Source: a virus. Taken from it: a stretch of DNA of 41,134 bases. This document shows, piece after piece, positions 29,964 to 38,246 of the stretch (within the stretch, counting starts at the first letter, position 1; the number at the start of each line of letters is the position of its first letter). Below the pieces are notes generated by a model. The model saw only the letters and a list, made by a program, of their open reading frames with translations, did no database searches and was not told the origin of the DNA. The stretch spans positions 1 through 41,134 of the IMG/VR virus record IMGVR_UViG_3300046515_000101; one strand, written 5' to 3'. A program made the translations under genes and the position numbers.

Positions 29964-32272
29964 TGCCTAAGCTATCTGAGCTTATCGCCCAGCAGCCGGC
30001 GCCCGACACTGTAGCGGCGGCGCCGGCTCCGAGGCTCAAACTCAGCGATCTCACGACGCCGGCAGTCGCCTCGCCCGTTGTCGCTAACGCCGCGCACCCT
30101 GACGATGTCCCGTATGCCACTGGTGCGTCGCCCTACACCGCAGCGGACCTCATGCCCGCCGCCATGGCCCCGGCACGGCCGCGCACCTTTGGCGACGAGG
30201 CGAGCGAGGCTGGGCGTAGCGCAGTGCTTGCCGGGCGGAGCGTCGCGAAGGGTGTGGCCTCTATTCCGGATGTCTTCCTTGCGCCTGCCGCCGCCCTCAT
30301 CAATCGAGGCCTTGACGCGGCTGGCGCCGATCCTCGTAACCACCAGATGACGCTCAATGACGTCTTCGACCAAGGGTGGCGAGAGGCTGCGCTACCCACG
30401 CCAGCCAATCCCACCGAACGCGTCGTTGACCGTATCGAGCAGGGGTTGGGCGGGGTCATTGGCGGGAACGCCGCTGGTAGCGCCCTGCGTGCCACGGCGA
30501 GCCCAGTCGCGCGCGCCGTAGGCGAAAGCATTGCGGCTAATCCTGCGATCCAGGTCGTCGGCGCCGGCACGAGCGGCGCTGCGTCCGGCCTGGCCCATGA
30601 GGCTGGTGCTGGTCCAGGCGGTGAGCTGGCTGCTGGCCTTGCCGGCGCATTGATCCCGGCGGCGCCCGCCGGTATTGCAGAAGCTTTCAGACAGGCGATG
30701 CGCGGAGGCGAGTCGGGACGGCAGCGGGTGGCAATGGCTCTGGCCGACTTCGAGGCTTCTGGTGCTACCCCCACTGTCGGCCAAGCGACAGGATCGAAGG
30801 CGAACCAATTCCTCGAGTCCACGCTGAGTAGGACGCCCGGTGCTTCTGGTGTTATGGCGCGCAATGCTGATGCGCAGGCAGGAAACATACAGCAGGGTGT
30901 CGAGTCCATTGCATCGAGGCTTGCTCCTGCCGCGGAACCAGCAAAGGCCGGTCTTGCCATTGAGCGCGGAATCACGGGGCAGGGCGGCTTCGTCGATCGC
31001 TTCAAGCAGAACGCCAGCGACCTATATGATCAGCTCGACAAGTTCCTTCCCCAGACGGCTCGCGTCCCCGTAGAGAACACCCGAGCCGCGCTCGCTGAGC
31101 TGACGTCCGGTATTCCCGGTGCGCCGGCCACCTCGCGGTTCTTCGTCAATGGCAAGGTCGCCGATATCGCGCGCGCGGTGGACGCTGACACCGTCGGCCC
31201 CATGGCGCCGCTCAATCGCCCGGACGTGGTGTCGGAAGTGCAGCGGCGCCAGTTCGCCGCAGCTGACCAGAATGCTGCCATCGACCGGACGAACGGCATT
31301 CGCGAAGCCCTCGGCCTGAAGCCGAAGCCTGGCGTGGATCCGAACGCGGAGATACCCCAGCTTCTCGACGCCGCGACGGATGGACGTCTGCCCTATGCCG
31401 CCGTCAAGAAGCTGCGGACACTGGTGGGTGAGGAACTGTCGAATCCTTCGCTTGCCAGCGACGTGAAGTCGTCCGCCTGGGACAAGCTCTACCAGGGGCT
31501 ATCTGCGGACATGAAGTCGGCGGCTGAGCAAGCCGGTCCCGAGGCACAGCAGGCGTGGTCGAGGGCCAACACCTACTTCAGGGCGGGACAGAAGCGCATC
31601 GAATCGCTGGATCGCGTGGTCGGTAAGGCCGGCGGCCCGGAAGCCGTCTTCAACGCTGCCACATCGGGCACGAAAGACGGTGCTTTCACGATAAGGAATG
31701 TCATGCAGTCGCTCGAACCTGACCAGCAAAAGGTCTTGTCGGCAACCGTGCTACGTCGTCTGGGAGCCGCTACACCGGGTGTCGCCACGGACCAGGGCGA
31801 GTTCAGCATTAACTCCTTCCTGACCAACTGGAATCGGCTCAGCCCGCAGGCCAAGAACGCACTGTTCGACCGTTACGCCCCGAGCTTCCGTGATGACATC
31901 GACTCTCTATCGAGGACCGCCGGAAACTTCCGACAAGCGCAGCGGACCGGAGCAAATCCATCAGGCACTGGTCAGGCGGTGGCAAACAATGCGGCGCTGA
32001 CCGGGTTCACTCTGGCCGCGCTTACTGGTCGGGTGGGTGCAGCGGCGGGGATCGCTGGCGCAGCTGGCACGGCAAACCTCGCCGCGCGCGCCATGACCAG
32101 CCCTACCGTTGTCCGATTCCTCGCTAAGAGCACGGCGATCCCCCGTTCTCAGTGGCCTGCAGCTATCGCAGGATTGGAGCAGGACGCAACGGACAAGGGT
32201 GACTCAACGGCCGCAGACGTGGCGGCAGCGCTACGCGAACAGATGAAACAGGCTGGCCGCCAGAATCAGTAG
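29963..32272 (+). CDS. Large internal virion protein (769 aa)
   Basis: The start shares a base with the previous stop (TGATG). The protein is Ala/Gly-rich with several hydrophobic patches in the first 260 residues ('GLAGALIPAAPAGIAEAF') and near the end ('TGFTLAALTGRVGAAAGIAGAAG'), and a long helical centre. Size, composition and final place in the virion operon fit a DNA-ejection protein that spans the envelope. Its last 42 bp overlap the 3' end of a minus-strand gene. Confidence 0.7.
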   Translation: MPKLSELIAQQPAPDTVAAAPAPRLKLSDLTTPAVASPVVANAAHPDDVPYATGASPYTAADLMPAAMAPARPRTFGDEASEAGRSAVLAGRSVAKGVASIPDVFLAPAAALINRGLDAAGADPRNHQMTLNDVFDQGWREAALPTPANPTERVVDRIEQGLGGVIGGNAAGSALRATASPVARAVGESIAANPAIQVVGAGTSGAASGLAHEAGAGPGGELAAGLAGALIPAAPAGIAEAFRQAMRGGESGRQRVAMALADFEASGATPTVGQATGSKANQFLESTLSRTPGASGVMARNADAQAGNIQQGVESIASRLAPAAEPAKAGLAIERGITGQGGFVDRFKQNASDLYDQLDKFLPQTARVPVENTRAALAELTSGIPGAPATSRFFVNGKVADIARAVDADTVGPMAPLNRPDVVSEVQRRQFAAADQNAAIDRTNGIREALGLKPKPGVDPNAEIPQLLDAATDGRLPYAAVKKLRTLVGEELSNPSLASDVKSSAWDKLYQGLSADMKSAAEQAGPEAQQAWSRANTYFRAGQKRIESLDRVVGKAGGPEAVFNAATSGTKDGAFTIRNVMQSLEPDQQKVLSATVLRRLGAATPGVATDQGEFSINSFLTNWNRLSPQAKNALFDRYAPSFRDDIDSLSRTAGNFRQAQRTGANPSGTGQAVANNAALTGFTLAALTGRVGAAAGIAGAAGTANLAARAMTSPTVVRFLAKSTAIPRSQWPAAIAGLEQDATDKGDSTAADVAAALREQMKQAGRQNQ

Positions 32273-32431
32273 GAACACCACGAAAAGAACCAGCGAACCT
32301 ACGAGCCAGAGCGGGATACCGATCTGATGACGCAGGCTCGTTGGCTCGTTCATGATCGCGTGCGCGCGGTCTACCGACTTCGGGATGCGAAAGGACGGAG
32401 CTGGCTTTTCTGACGGCGGCTGGTCGGTCAT
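32231..32431 (-). CDS. Lone minus-strand membrane protein (66 aa)
   Basis: This is the only minus-strand gene between 5.9 and 36.4 kb. The start is placed at the ATG at 32431; the frame from 32533 overlaps the endolysin. About 40 polar residues ('SFRIPKSVDRAHAI') precede one strong hydrophobic helix ('PLWLVGSLVLFVVFLLILAA'), a tail-anchored layout. A TATGCT just upstream could be its own -10. Independent expression against the late operon suggests a gene active in the lysogen, such as exclusion or conversion, but this is inference. Confidence 0.62.
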   Translation of the reverse strand: MTDQPPSEKPAPSFRIPKSVDRAHAIMNEPTSLRHQIGIPLWLVGSLVLFVVFLLILAASLFHLFA

Positions 32432-32469
32432 GAGCCGAGCATACCACCGCGCCTTGAACGTTGCCCGCC

Positions 32470-32991
32470 ATGGCCTACAACGGCCAGATGAACATGAAAC
32501 CCAGCAATGCAGCCGTGGTCCTGGCCAAGGCATCCGAAGGGCTTCGGCTCGTGGCCTATCCCGACCCCGGATCCGGTGGTGCTCCGTGGACTATCGGGTA
32601 TGGCTCGACGACCGGCGTCAGTAAGGGCGACACCATCACCCTCGACCAGGCCGAGGCGCGTCTTGACCGTGACTTGGCGAATGCCGCCGCCGTCGTCAAT
32701 TCCGCCGTAACTGTCCAGCTCACGCAGGGCCAGTTCGACGCGTGCACGGACTTCGTGCTCAACGTCGGTTCAGGACGCAAGGCCAATCCGGCCAAGGGTG
32801 ATCTCGGCAAGGACGGCTTTGTCATCCTCAAGAACGGCCAGCCATCGACCCTGCTCCGGAAGATCAATGCCGGCGACTTCGCAGGTGCTGCCGATGAATT
32901 CGGCAAGTGGACGAAGGGAAGTGGGAAGACGTTGCCCGGCCTCGTCGTACGTGCCGCCAAGCGCCGCGCCCTCTTCGAGGGGCGGGCATGA
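32470..32991 (+). CDS. Endolysin, GH24 lysozyme (T4-type)
   Basis: This is a 173-aa muramidase that cleaves peptidoglycan. 'ASEGLRLVAYPDP' carries the catalytic Glu (Glu23 from this start), and 'WTIGYGST' the catalytic-site Thr, giving the family E-D-T arrangement. There is no membrane anchor, so release depends on the holin. Possible starts are at 32461 (TTG), 32470, 32488 and 32494; none has a clear ribosome site. Confidence 0.9.
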   Translation: MAYNGQMNMKPSNAAVVLAKASEGLRLVAYPDPGSGGAPWTIGYGSTTGVSKGDTITLDQAEARLDRDLANAAAVVNSAVTVQLTQGQFDACTDFVLNVGSGRKANPAKGDLGKDGFVILKNGQPSTLLRKINAGDFAGAADEFGKWTKGSGKTLPGLVVRAAKRRALFEGRA

Positions 32992-33338
32992 CGATGACGA
33001 AGAAGCGCGTTCTTCTCGAGCATCCGGCTTTCAGTTCCCTCAAGGAGGCTGGGCGGAACATCAAGCGTGCCGAAGACGTCAAGGAGATGCCCGACCAGGC
33101 GATAAACCTACTTCAAAACGCCCGCGCCAACGTCCGCAGCGCCATAGATGTGTTGATGGAGCGCGACCCGCTGAAGCATCGACTGGGAATGATCTGCCTG
33201 ATGCTGCAGGAATCCACCAGCTACAAAATCGACAAAATCGACGACCGCATGGTTGAGGTGGTCGATGTCACTGACGAATACCTCTTCGGCTGGGCACTGC
33301 GCGAGCTTCATTCGTTGCCGGTGAAGTTCCGGTCGTGA
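32988..33338 (+). CDS. Hypothetical protein of the lysis cassette (116 aa)
   Basis: The start at 32988 overlaps the endolysin stop. The protein is soluble and helical ('NLLQNARANVRSAIDVLMERDPLKHRLGMICLML'). It is not recognised; because it lies between endolysin and holin-like genes, a modulating role in lysis is possible. Confidence 0.6.
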   Translation: MTMTKKRVLLEHPAFSSLKEAGRNIKRAEDVKEMPDQAINLLQNARANVRSAIDVLMERDPLKHRLGMICLMLQESTSYKIDKIDDRMVEVVDVTDEYLFGWALRELHSLPVKFRS

Positions 33339-33571
33339 GCAATATCGCCAGACGCACCGCGCGATCGCTCCGCGGCGGCCTGGCGATTATCGTCGTGGCC
33401 ACGTTCGTTATCACGCTGGCCCTGCTGTTCACCAACGAGGTTCCCGACAAGAGCCGCGAGATGGTCAGCATGCTCGTCGGTGCACAGATCGGGTACGTGA
33501 AAGACATCTTGAGCTACTACTTCCCCAGCCTTACCAACCCGCGCACGAGCGGAAGGCCTACCGACCCATGA
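33335..33571 (+). CDS. Holin-like membrane protein (78 aa)
   Basis: The GTG at 33335 overlaps the previous stop. A basic N-terminus ('RRTARSLRGG') is followed by one clear transmembrane helix (about 15-33, 'LAIIVVATFVITLALLF') and a second amphipathic stretch with 'MLVGAQIGYVKDILSYYF'. Its size, topology and place between endolysin and spanins suit a holin or related pore-forming protein that opens the inner membrane. Confidence 0.7.
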   Translation: MSNIARRTARSLRGGLAIIVVATFVITLALLFTNEVPDKSREMVSMLVGAQIGYVKDILSYYFPSLTNPRTSGRPTDP

Positions 33572-33975
33572 CCAAGGTACTCATCTATGCCGCGATCCTT
33601 GCTTCGATCCTGGGTTTCGGCGCTTGGTATGGCTCTGGACGCTATGACGCCGGGCGCGACGACCTTCTGGCCGAGCAAGCCAAACAGGCAGATGCGAGCC
33701 GAGCGAAAGAAGACGCAAAGACCGCGACCTCCGACGCAGGCGCTTCGTCGGCCAAGGTCGAGGGAGAACAGGCGCAAGCGGATGCCACCGATCGTTCCGA
33801 TGTCGTAACCCGAACCATCACGAGGATCATCCATGATTCGCCTGCCCCTACTGTGTGCGTTGTTCCTCCTGACGGCGTGCGCGAGCTTGCCGGCGCCATC
33901 GACCGCGCCAATGCCGCCGCGCGTGGAGTGTCAGGAGCGCAGTCCGGCCGAGCAACTGCCGCCGATGTTCACTGA
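33568..33975 (+). CDS. Rz-like inner-membrane spanin
   Basis: This 135-aa protein has an N-terminal signal anchor ('LIYAAILASILGFGAWYG') and a periplasmic helical Ala/Asp/Lys-rich body. Rz1 is encoded within its end in another frame, the mark of a spanin pair. It joins the inner to the outer membrane in the last step of lysis. Confidence 0.82.
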   Translation: MTKVLIYAAILASILGFGAWYGSGRYDAGRDDLLAEQAKQADASRAKEDAKTATSDAGASSAKVEGEQAQADATDRSDVVTRTITRIIHDSPAPTVCVVPPDGVRELAGAIDRANAAARGVSGAQSGRATAADVH

Positions 33976-34096
33976 CCTCGACAGTGCCCAACTGTGGGCC
34001 GATCAGGTGACGGCCATCTATGAGCGCGCCAATCTAAAGCGTTCGACGACCGCCAATTGCCTGGACGCGATGCGTACGGCAGGGACGATCCGCTGA
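33833..34096 (+). CDS. Rz1-like outer-membrane lipoprotein spanin
   Basis: This 87-aa protein, in a different frame, overlaps the last 143 nt of Rz and runs beyond it. It has a lipoprotein signal with lipobox 'LLTAC', then a Pro-rich stretch ('SLPAPSTAPMPP') as in Rz1. GAGGA precedes the ATG. Confidence 0.85.
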   Translation: MIRLPLLCALFLLTACASLPAPSTAPMPPRVECQERSPAEQLPPMFTDLDSAQLWADQVTAIYERANLKRSTTANCLDAMRTAGTIR

Positions 34097-34100
34097 CGCC

Positions 34101-34676
34101 ATGAAGACCTCGCGTGTCCAGCTCTACGGCATCACCGGGAAGTACGTTGTCGTCGACACCGACGCAACAGATGGGGCTACCGTTGGCCTAAACCTGTTTT
34201 GGCCAGACGGATCCAAGGTAACCGAGGCCCAGCTTCGCGCAGCGATAGCAGGTAACGAATCCAGAGGTTCATCTAGCGACGTAACGGACGACATCGAGGA
34301 AGGCCAGTTCAACCTCTACTTCACACCCAAGCGAGCGCAGGATGCAGTGGGTGGAATACTCCTAGATACGGACACCATCGACCTCACCTACGACGGCACA
34401 TCATCCGTCATCAAGGCTGATCTAAAGCCAAGCGGCGTCGATCCTGACGTATACGGTGGCGGCGTGAAGATCGTAATGATCGCGGTCGATGCCTATGGCA
34501 GGGTGACCGCCGCTTCCGATCTCGCCCTTGTACCTGGCAACGGCATCAGCTTCGACACTGACCCAGACACTGGCGCCGTGACTATCTCGGTAAACAGCTT
34601 CGTCGCCGACAACCGTGTCACGGAGGCTGGCGATACCCGCGTCACGCCCAGTGGCGACATTCGAATCACCCGATAG
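34101..34676 (+). CDS. Tail fibre/appendage-like protein (191 aa)
   Basis: This beta-rich, Asp/Thr/Ser/Gly-heavy protein has short repeated endings ('DNRVTEAGDTRVTPSGDIRITR') of the kind seen in fibre shafts. It follows the spanins directly. It is a probable receptor-binding appendage, judged by composition. Confidence 0.58.
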   Translation: MKTSRVQLYGITGKYVVVDTDATDGATVGLNLFWPDGSKVTEAQLRAAIAGNESRGSSSDVTDDIEEGQFNLYFTPKRAQDAVGGILLDTDTIDLTYDGTSSVIKADLKPSGVDPDVYGGGVKIVMIAVDAYGRVTAASDLALVPGNGISFDTDPDTGAVTISVNSFVADNRVTEAGDTRVTPSGDIRITR

Positions 34677-34685
34677 GCATCCACC

Positions 34686-35150
34686 ATGGCAAACAAGACC
34701 ATCAACGACCTGCCGGCGAAGTCCGGGGCACTAGCCGGAACCGAACTCATAGAGGTCGATGACGGATCTAGCAAGAAGGTCACCGCCCAACAAATCGCCG
34801 ATCTAGCTACATCCGGATCGCTTGGTTCGGACGTGACAGCTCTATCCATTTCGGCGGGTGTGGTCGATGTCGATCTTTCCCTCGGTGATTACTTCACCTT
34901 GGCATTGACGGCAAACGTGACGAGCCTGACGTTCAGCAATCCGCCCACGTCACCGCGCGGACGATCAATTTCTATTCGACTCAAACAGGACGGGACGGGG
35001 AGCCGAACGTTCGCCATACCGGCTTCATTCAAGGCTATTAACGGATCTGACACGGCGGTTCAGGCCGCGGCCAACGCCTACACGATTCTCTCTGCAGCGA
35101 CCTTCGACCAGGGGACGCGCTGGGAATACGCAATGAAGGCGGGCGGCTGA
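34686..35150 (+). CDS. Fibre-associated protein (154 aa)
   Basis: The start 'KTINDLPAKSGALAGTELIEVDDGSSKKVTAQQIADLA' is a pattern found at the N-terminus of many phage tail-fibre-associated proteins. The rest is beta-rich. It is likely part of the appendage with its neighbours. Confidence 0.65.
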   Translation: MANKTINDLPAKSGALAGTELIEVDDGSSKKVTAQQIADLATSGSLGSDVTALSISAGVVDVDLSLGDYFTLALTANVTSLTFSNPPTSPRGRSISIRLKQDGTGSRTFAIPASFKAINGSDTAVQAAANAYTILSAATFDQGTRWEYAMKAGG

Positions 35151-35857
35151 TGAGCATGATTCTTCACCAGGCAATGATGATGACGCTAGGCGGGGCACCG
35201 CCGCCTGTGGATCCTTACTTCGCCAACGTCAAGTCCCTGATGCATTTCGAGACTGATTTTACCGACGTAAAGGGGCTGTCGTGGTCAGGCGGTTCAGGAT
35301 CCCCAGTGATAACCGCCTCAAGTCCTCTCGTTGGAGTGGGGTCGCTATCCCTTCCAACCGCGTGCATTAAGGCTGCGGGGTCGACAAGCTACTGCATAAA
35401 TAACGGCGCTGACTTCACGATTGAACTGTCCGTTAAGTTCAATTCGCTGCCATCTGGAGGCGTATATACCCTTGCCTCGATGTACAACGGATCGGGCGCT
35501 GGCTGGTCCCTTCAGTTCCGCAATGACAGCCCTGGTGCCCGCCTGCAGATCAACCTTACTGGCGACACCGGGACATCTTCTATGTCATGGTCGCCTTCCA
35601 CGGCAACGAAGTACGCTGTTTCTGTGTCCCGTGTATCTGGGCAGATTTATTGGCTTGTCGATGGAGTTCAACTGGGAAGCCCTACCGCTAACACTGACGG
35701 AGGAAACGTCGCGGCCACGAACATTGTCATCGGAGGTCTCGATCTGGGAGGGTTCATCCAGCTATGCAACGCCGTCGTCGACGAATGGCGTCTAACCATC
35801 GGCGTCGGGCGTTACTCTGCCAATTACACCGTATCGCTGCCATTCCCAGATAGTTGA
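35150..35857 (+). CDS. LamG-like lectin domain protein (235 aa)
   Basis: This is a concanavalin/LamG jelly-roll: 'LMHFETDFTDVKG', 'DFTIELSVKFNSLP', 'YWLVDGVQLGS', 'AVVDEWRLTIGVGRYSANYTV'. Such domains bind surface glycans, so it is a candidate receptor-recognition protein. The AT content is slightly higher than in the head genes. The start shares a base with the previous stop. Confidence 0.75.
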   Translation: MSMILHQAMMMTLGGAPPPVDPYFANVKSLMHFETDFTDVKGLSWSGGSGSPVITASSPLVGVGSLSLPTACIKAAGSTSYCINNGADFTIELSVKFNSLPSGGVYTLASMYNGSGAGWSLQFRNDSPGARLQINLTGDTGTSSMSWSPSTATKYAVSVSRVSGQIYWLVDGVQLGSPTANTDGGNVAATNIVIGGLDLGGFIQLCNAVVDEWRLTIGVGRYSANYTVSLPFPDS

Positions 35858-35873
35858 GCGCTAACATTGGCCC

Positions 35874-36149
35874 GTGCCCATCATCTGGACCAAGCCGACT
35901 ATCCCCGGAGCCGCCTCGTTCGCCGAGGTTGACGGCGGCATTGTCGGATTGGTCTCGGAGACTGCCTTCGCGGATGGCCGCTGGATGGCCAAGGTCTTCC
36001 CGCGCGGACCCAAGGAAGATGGCTACTACTGCTACGCCGGAACCGAGGCCCGAGCCCGTGAGTTCGTCGAGAACTGGCTCAAGTACCACTCGCCGGATAC
36101 GACGGGATGGACGGGGCGGGTTCGGATGCCGCATGAGGGGCCAAAGTAG
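35874..36149 (+). CDS. Hypothetical protein (91 aa, GTG start)
   Basis: The last rightward gene before the attachment site. It is a small mixed protein ('DGRWMAKVFPRG', 'CYAGTEARAREFVENWLKYH') with no ribosome site at the GTG, so the exact start is uncertain. It is not recognised. Confidence 0.55.
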   Translation: MPIIWTKPTIPGAASFAEVDGGIVGLVSETAFADGRWMAKVFPRGPKEDGYYCYAGTEARAREFVENWLKYHSPDTTGWTGRVRMPHEGPK

Positions 36150-36150
36150 T

Positions 36151-36158
36151 TCCGCAAT
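36151..36158. repeat. Candidate integrase arm site (left)
   Basis: TCCGCAAT, also found twice on the other side of the tRNA fragment. It is placed about 100 bp from the core, where arm-type integrase sites are expected. Confidence 0.35.
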
Positions 36159-36261
36159 ATTTGGCACGGGCCTGGAAACAGGGGATGGATGTAGGACGTT
36201 TTCGGCATCTAATCGGAACGGAATGTGGCCTTGATAGGCTTTATAGAGCCATTTCACGACA

Positions 36262-36318
36262 GACTTAAAATCCCTCATCCGCAAGGGTATGTGGGTTCGA
36301 GTCCCACTCCGGGCACCA
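36262..36318 (+). other. attP core: 3' fragment of tRNA-Leu(UAA)
   Basis: The 57 bp hold the tRNA from the anticodon loop (CTTAAAA, anticodon UAA) through the variable arm, the T arm ('GTGGGTTCGAGTCCCAC'), the acceptor 3' strand (CCGGGC) and CCA. The 5' half (acceptor, D arm) is missing, so it is not a working tRNA gene. Phage integrases often use such 3' ends as the crossover region because recombination restores the host tRNA. The integrase gene ends 61 bp away. Phage genes on both sides argue for attP rather than a prophage boundary. Confidence 0.8.
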
Positions 36319-36350
36319 AGGGTTACAGCCCGAAAGTCGGAGCGCTTTTC

Positions 36351-36379
36351 GGTCCGCAATTCCTGATTCGGTCCGCAAT
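36351..36379. repeat. Candidate integrase arm sites (right pair)
   Basis: GGTCCGCAAT occurs at 36351-36360 and 36370-36379, 19 bp apart; the second touches the integrase stop codon. The TCCGCAAT core is shared with 36151-36158 across the tRNA fragment. Confidence 0.45.
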
Positions 36380-37401
36380 CACTTCGTCGGATCGACTTTG
36401 GCGCCTCGGCGCGATCGCACGTAAGCCTCGGTCATGACCACTGATGTGTGGCCCAGCTGGCGCTGCGCCTGGCGGATATCGCCGCTCGAATCCGTCTTGT
36501 CGGACGCTGCTTTCGCGCGCAGATCCCGAAACTGAAACCGCAGGCCTGTCGCCTCGCGCACGCGATCGAAACGGCCACGCAGCTTCGCTGCCGTGAGTGG
36601 CCTCCCATCCTCATCAACTATCAGCCTCATTGCCCGAACGGCATGCCCCCGCTTGCGCTCGCTGATCTTGGCCAGCAGGTCGGCGAGTTCGCCGGTGACG
36701 CCGATGCGCAGCTTCGCGCCGGTCTTCGCCTGCGTAAGCTCGAGCGACCCATCTCGCACGTCTGTCTCCTGCATGCGGAGCACATCTGACGGCCGTTGAC
36801 CCGTGAGGTACGCCAGATCCATAGCGTCGCGCAGCGGCTGATCGGCCGCCGTCCAGAATGCGAGGTACGTAACGTCGTCGACGTAGACGTCCCGGGCCTT
36901 TTCTTTGTTTCCCTTGATCCCCGCGCACGGATTCGCCAGGTTGGTGTAAGCGGCGTCGCGCGCGAAATTCCAGAGGTGGGAGAGAAGGGCCTTCTCGCGA
37001 TTGGCGCGTACCGGCGAGCTGGAGCGGTGAGTCAGGTATTTCCTTACATGCATCGGGGCGATGGCATCTAGAGGTCCCGGAGGATCGTCGAAGAAGTCCA
37101 GCAGCTGCTTCAGCTCCCGAGCATTGCAGGCCTGCGTCGCCGGCGACTTTGTCGGCATCACCACCGCGCGGTAGCGGTCGGCCACGTACCGAAATGTGAT
37201 GACCTCGGCCAGCTTCTCCTTCGCGTAGCGGCTTCTCTCGTAGTCCGCCCACTTCTGGATAGCAAGCCCGTAATCAGGGCCGAGCGGCTCCTCACGTCGC
37301 GGCTTGCCGCCGTGATCGTAGTAGTAGTGGACTACGCCCGACGGTTTTCGGCGCGCGCGAAGGCGCGGAACCGCGTCTGGTCTTGAAGGCCTTCTTCCCA
37401 T
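36379..37401 (-). CDS. int: Tyrosine-recombinase integrase (340 aa)
   Basis: The start is placed at 37401, one base after the preceding stop (TAG-G-ATG). An N-terminal basic DNA-binding part ('RARRKPSGVVHYYYDHGGK') is followed by a core-binding domain and the catalytic domain with 'YLTGQRPSDVLRM' (first Arg), 'RFQFRDLRAKAASD' (box with second Arg), 'LGHTSVVMTEAYVR' (His and nucleophilic Tyr). The first position of the H-x-x-R box is Arg, as is common in this phage subgroup. It acts on the adjacent tRNA-Leu attachment site. Confidence 0.93.
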   Translation of the reverse strand: MGRRPSRPDAVPRLRARRKPSGVVHYYYDHGGKPRREEPLGPDYGLAIQKWADYERSRYAKEKLAEVITFRYVADRYRAVVMPTKSPATQACNARELKQLLDFFDDPPGPLDAIAPMHVRKYLTHRSSSPVRANREKALLSHLWNFARDAAYTNLANPCAGIKGNKEKARDVYVDDVTYLAFWTAADQPLRDAMDLAYLTGQRPSDVLRMQETDVRDGSLELTQAKTGAKLRIGVTGELADLLAKISERKRGHAVRAMRLIVDEDGRPLTAAKLRGRFDRVREATGLRFQFRDLRAKAASDKTDSSGDIRQAQRQLGHTSVVMTEAYVRSRRGAKVDPTK

Positions 37402-37402
37402 C

Positions 37403-37621
37403 CTATGCCGCCTTGTTCGGGTGCCACGCCGGCTTTGCCTGCGCCGCACTTGTGGCCTCGCCGGCGACCGCTGCGTGCGTCACCACCCGCCACCCCTGGT
37501 TATCGACGTAGTGCCTGATCCCGTTCCGGCGGAGGAACGCGAGCTGGGTCGCGCGGGTGTGGGCCCGGGTCAGCTCGGCGATCTCCTCGCGGGACAGGCA
37601 CAGTTTTTCGTCAGCCCCCAT
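37403..37621 (-). CDS. DUF4224 excisionase-like protein (72 aa)
   Basis: 'CLSREEIAELTRAHTRATQLAFLRRNGIRHYVDNQGWRVV' is the DUF4224 pattern: a small winged-helix-like protein that usually sits directly before a tyrosine integrase and is thought to act as an excision factor. Its stop is one base before the integrase start. Confidence 0.82.
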   Translation of the reverse strand: MGADEKLCLSREEIAELTRAHTRATQLAFLRRNGIRHYVDNQGWRVVTHAAVAGEATSAAQAKPAWHPNKAA

Positions 37622-37928
37622 TGGGCACCTCCGTATCGAATATAGGCGAGCGCCGATATTCGGCAGTTACTTGCTCTGGTACATGTTCCACGGCGGGCTC
37701 TTCTTTCGCGTGCCCGGGACACCCGGTCTCGTAACTCCAGCCCTCGCACGGCTCGCCGACGGGGATGAGCTTCCGGCCCTTCATCTGCTGGATGCGTAAC
37801 CACTGGCGTGCCTGGTGGCCGGTGGCCTCGACGCCGTTATCCAGCGTCACAAGCCCTTCGAGCTCGCAGTCGGTCTGCCGCAGGGAGCCCGCAACACTGA
37901 CGCCGATGTGGAACGTGCGCCATCCCAT
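37611..37928 (-). CDS. Hypothetical protein upstream of the excisionase (105 aa)
   Basis: The gene overlaps the excisionase start by 11 nt, so it is the first gene of the int operon. It contains 'SLRQTDCELEGLVTLDNGVEATGHQARQWLRIQQMKGRKLIPVGEPCEGWSYETGCPGH', with several Cys/His that may bind metal. The function is unknown. Confidence 0.65.
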   Translation of the reverse strand: MGWRTFHIGVSVAGSLRQTDCELEGLVTLDNGVEATGHQARQWLRIQQMKGRKLIPVGEPCEGWSYETGCPGHAKEEPAVEHVPEQVTAEYRRSPIFDTEVPNGG

Positions 37929-37990
37929 CAGTTGCGGCCTCCCGCTTTCGAGGCCACCATGAGGGCACTATTAGACTTCGGGGTACGCGC

Positions 37991-38218
37991 ATGAGTCGTC
38001 TGAGCCACACATACGGGAAGTACCAGTACACCGTTGATTGGACGACTGACGAAGAGGACCTGCTCACGTGGAAGGCGGATATCTTCGTTGATGGAGCAAA
38101 AAGTGACACCAAGAGTGGGCGCGTGCACAAGGCATCCTCCGATAAGTCGGAAGGAATGACCATCGTGATCATGGCGGTTGAGACCGCGCTTGATGCGGGG
38201 CTTGAGCGCCCGGAATAG
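37991..38218 (+). CDS. Hypothetical protein (75 aa)
   Basis: First gene of the plus-strand accessory block, divergent from the integrase operon, with a GGGG ribosome site. It is a small soluble protein with 'YTVDWTTDEEDLLTWKADIFVDG' and a helical end. It is not recognised. Confidence 0.55.
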   Translation: MSRLSHTYGKYQYTVDWTTDEEDLLTWKADIFVDGAKSDTKSGRVHKASSDKSEGMTIVIMAVETALDAGLERPE

Positions 38219-38246
38219 CGGATTGCTTGCTGGCCGAGCGGCGTGC

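Noticed and set aside
36240-36318. A complete tRNA-Leu gene
   Set aside because: Only the 3' half is present; the sequence upstream of the anticodon loop does not form the acceptor 5' strand or D arm.
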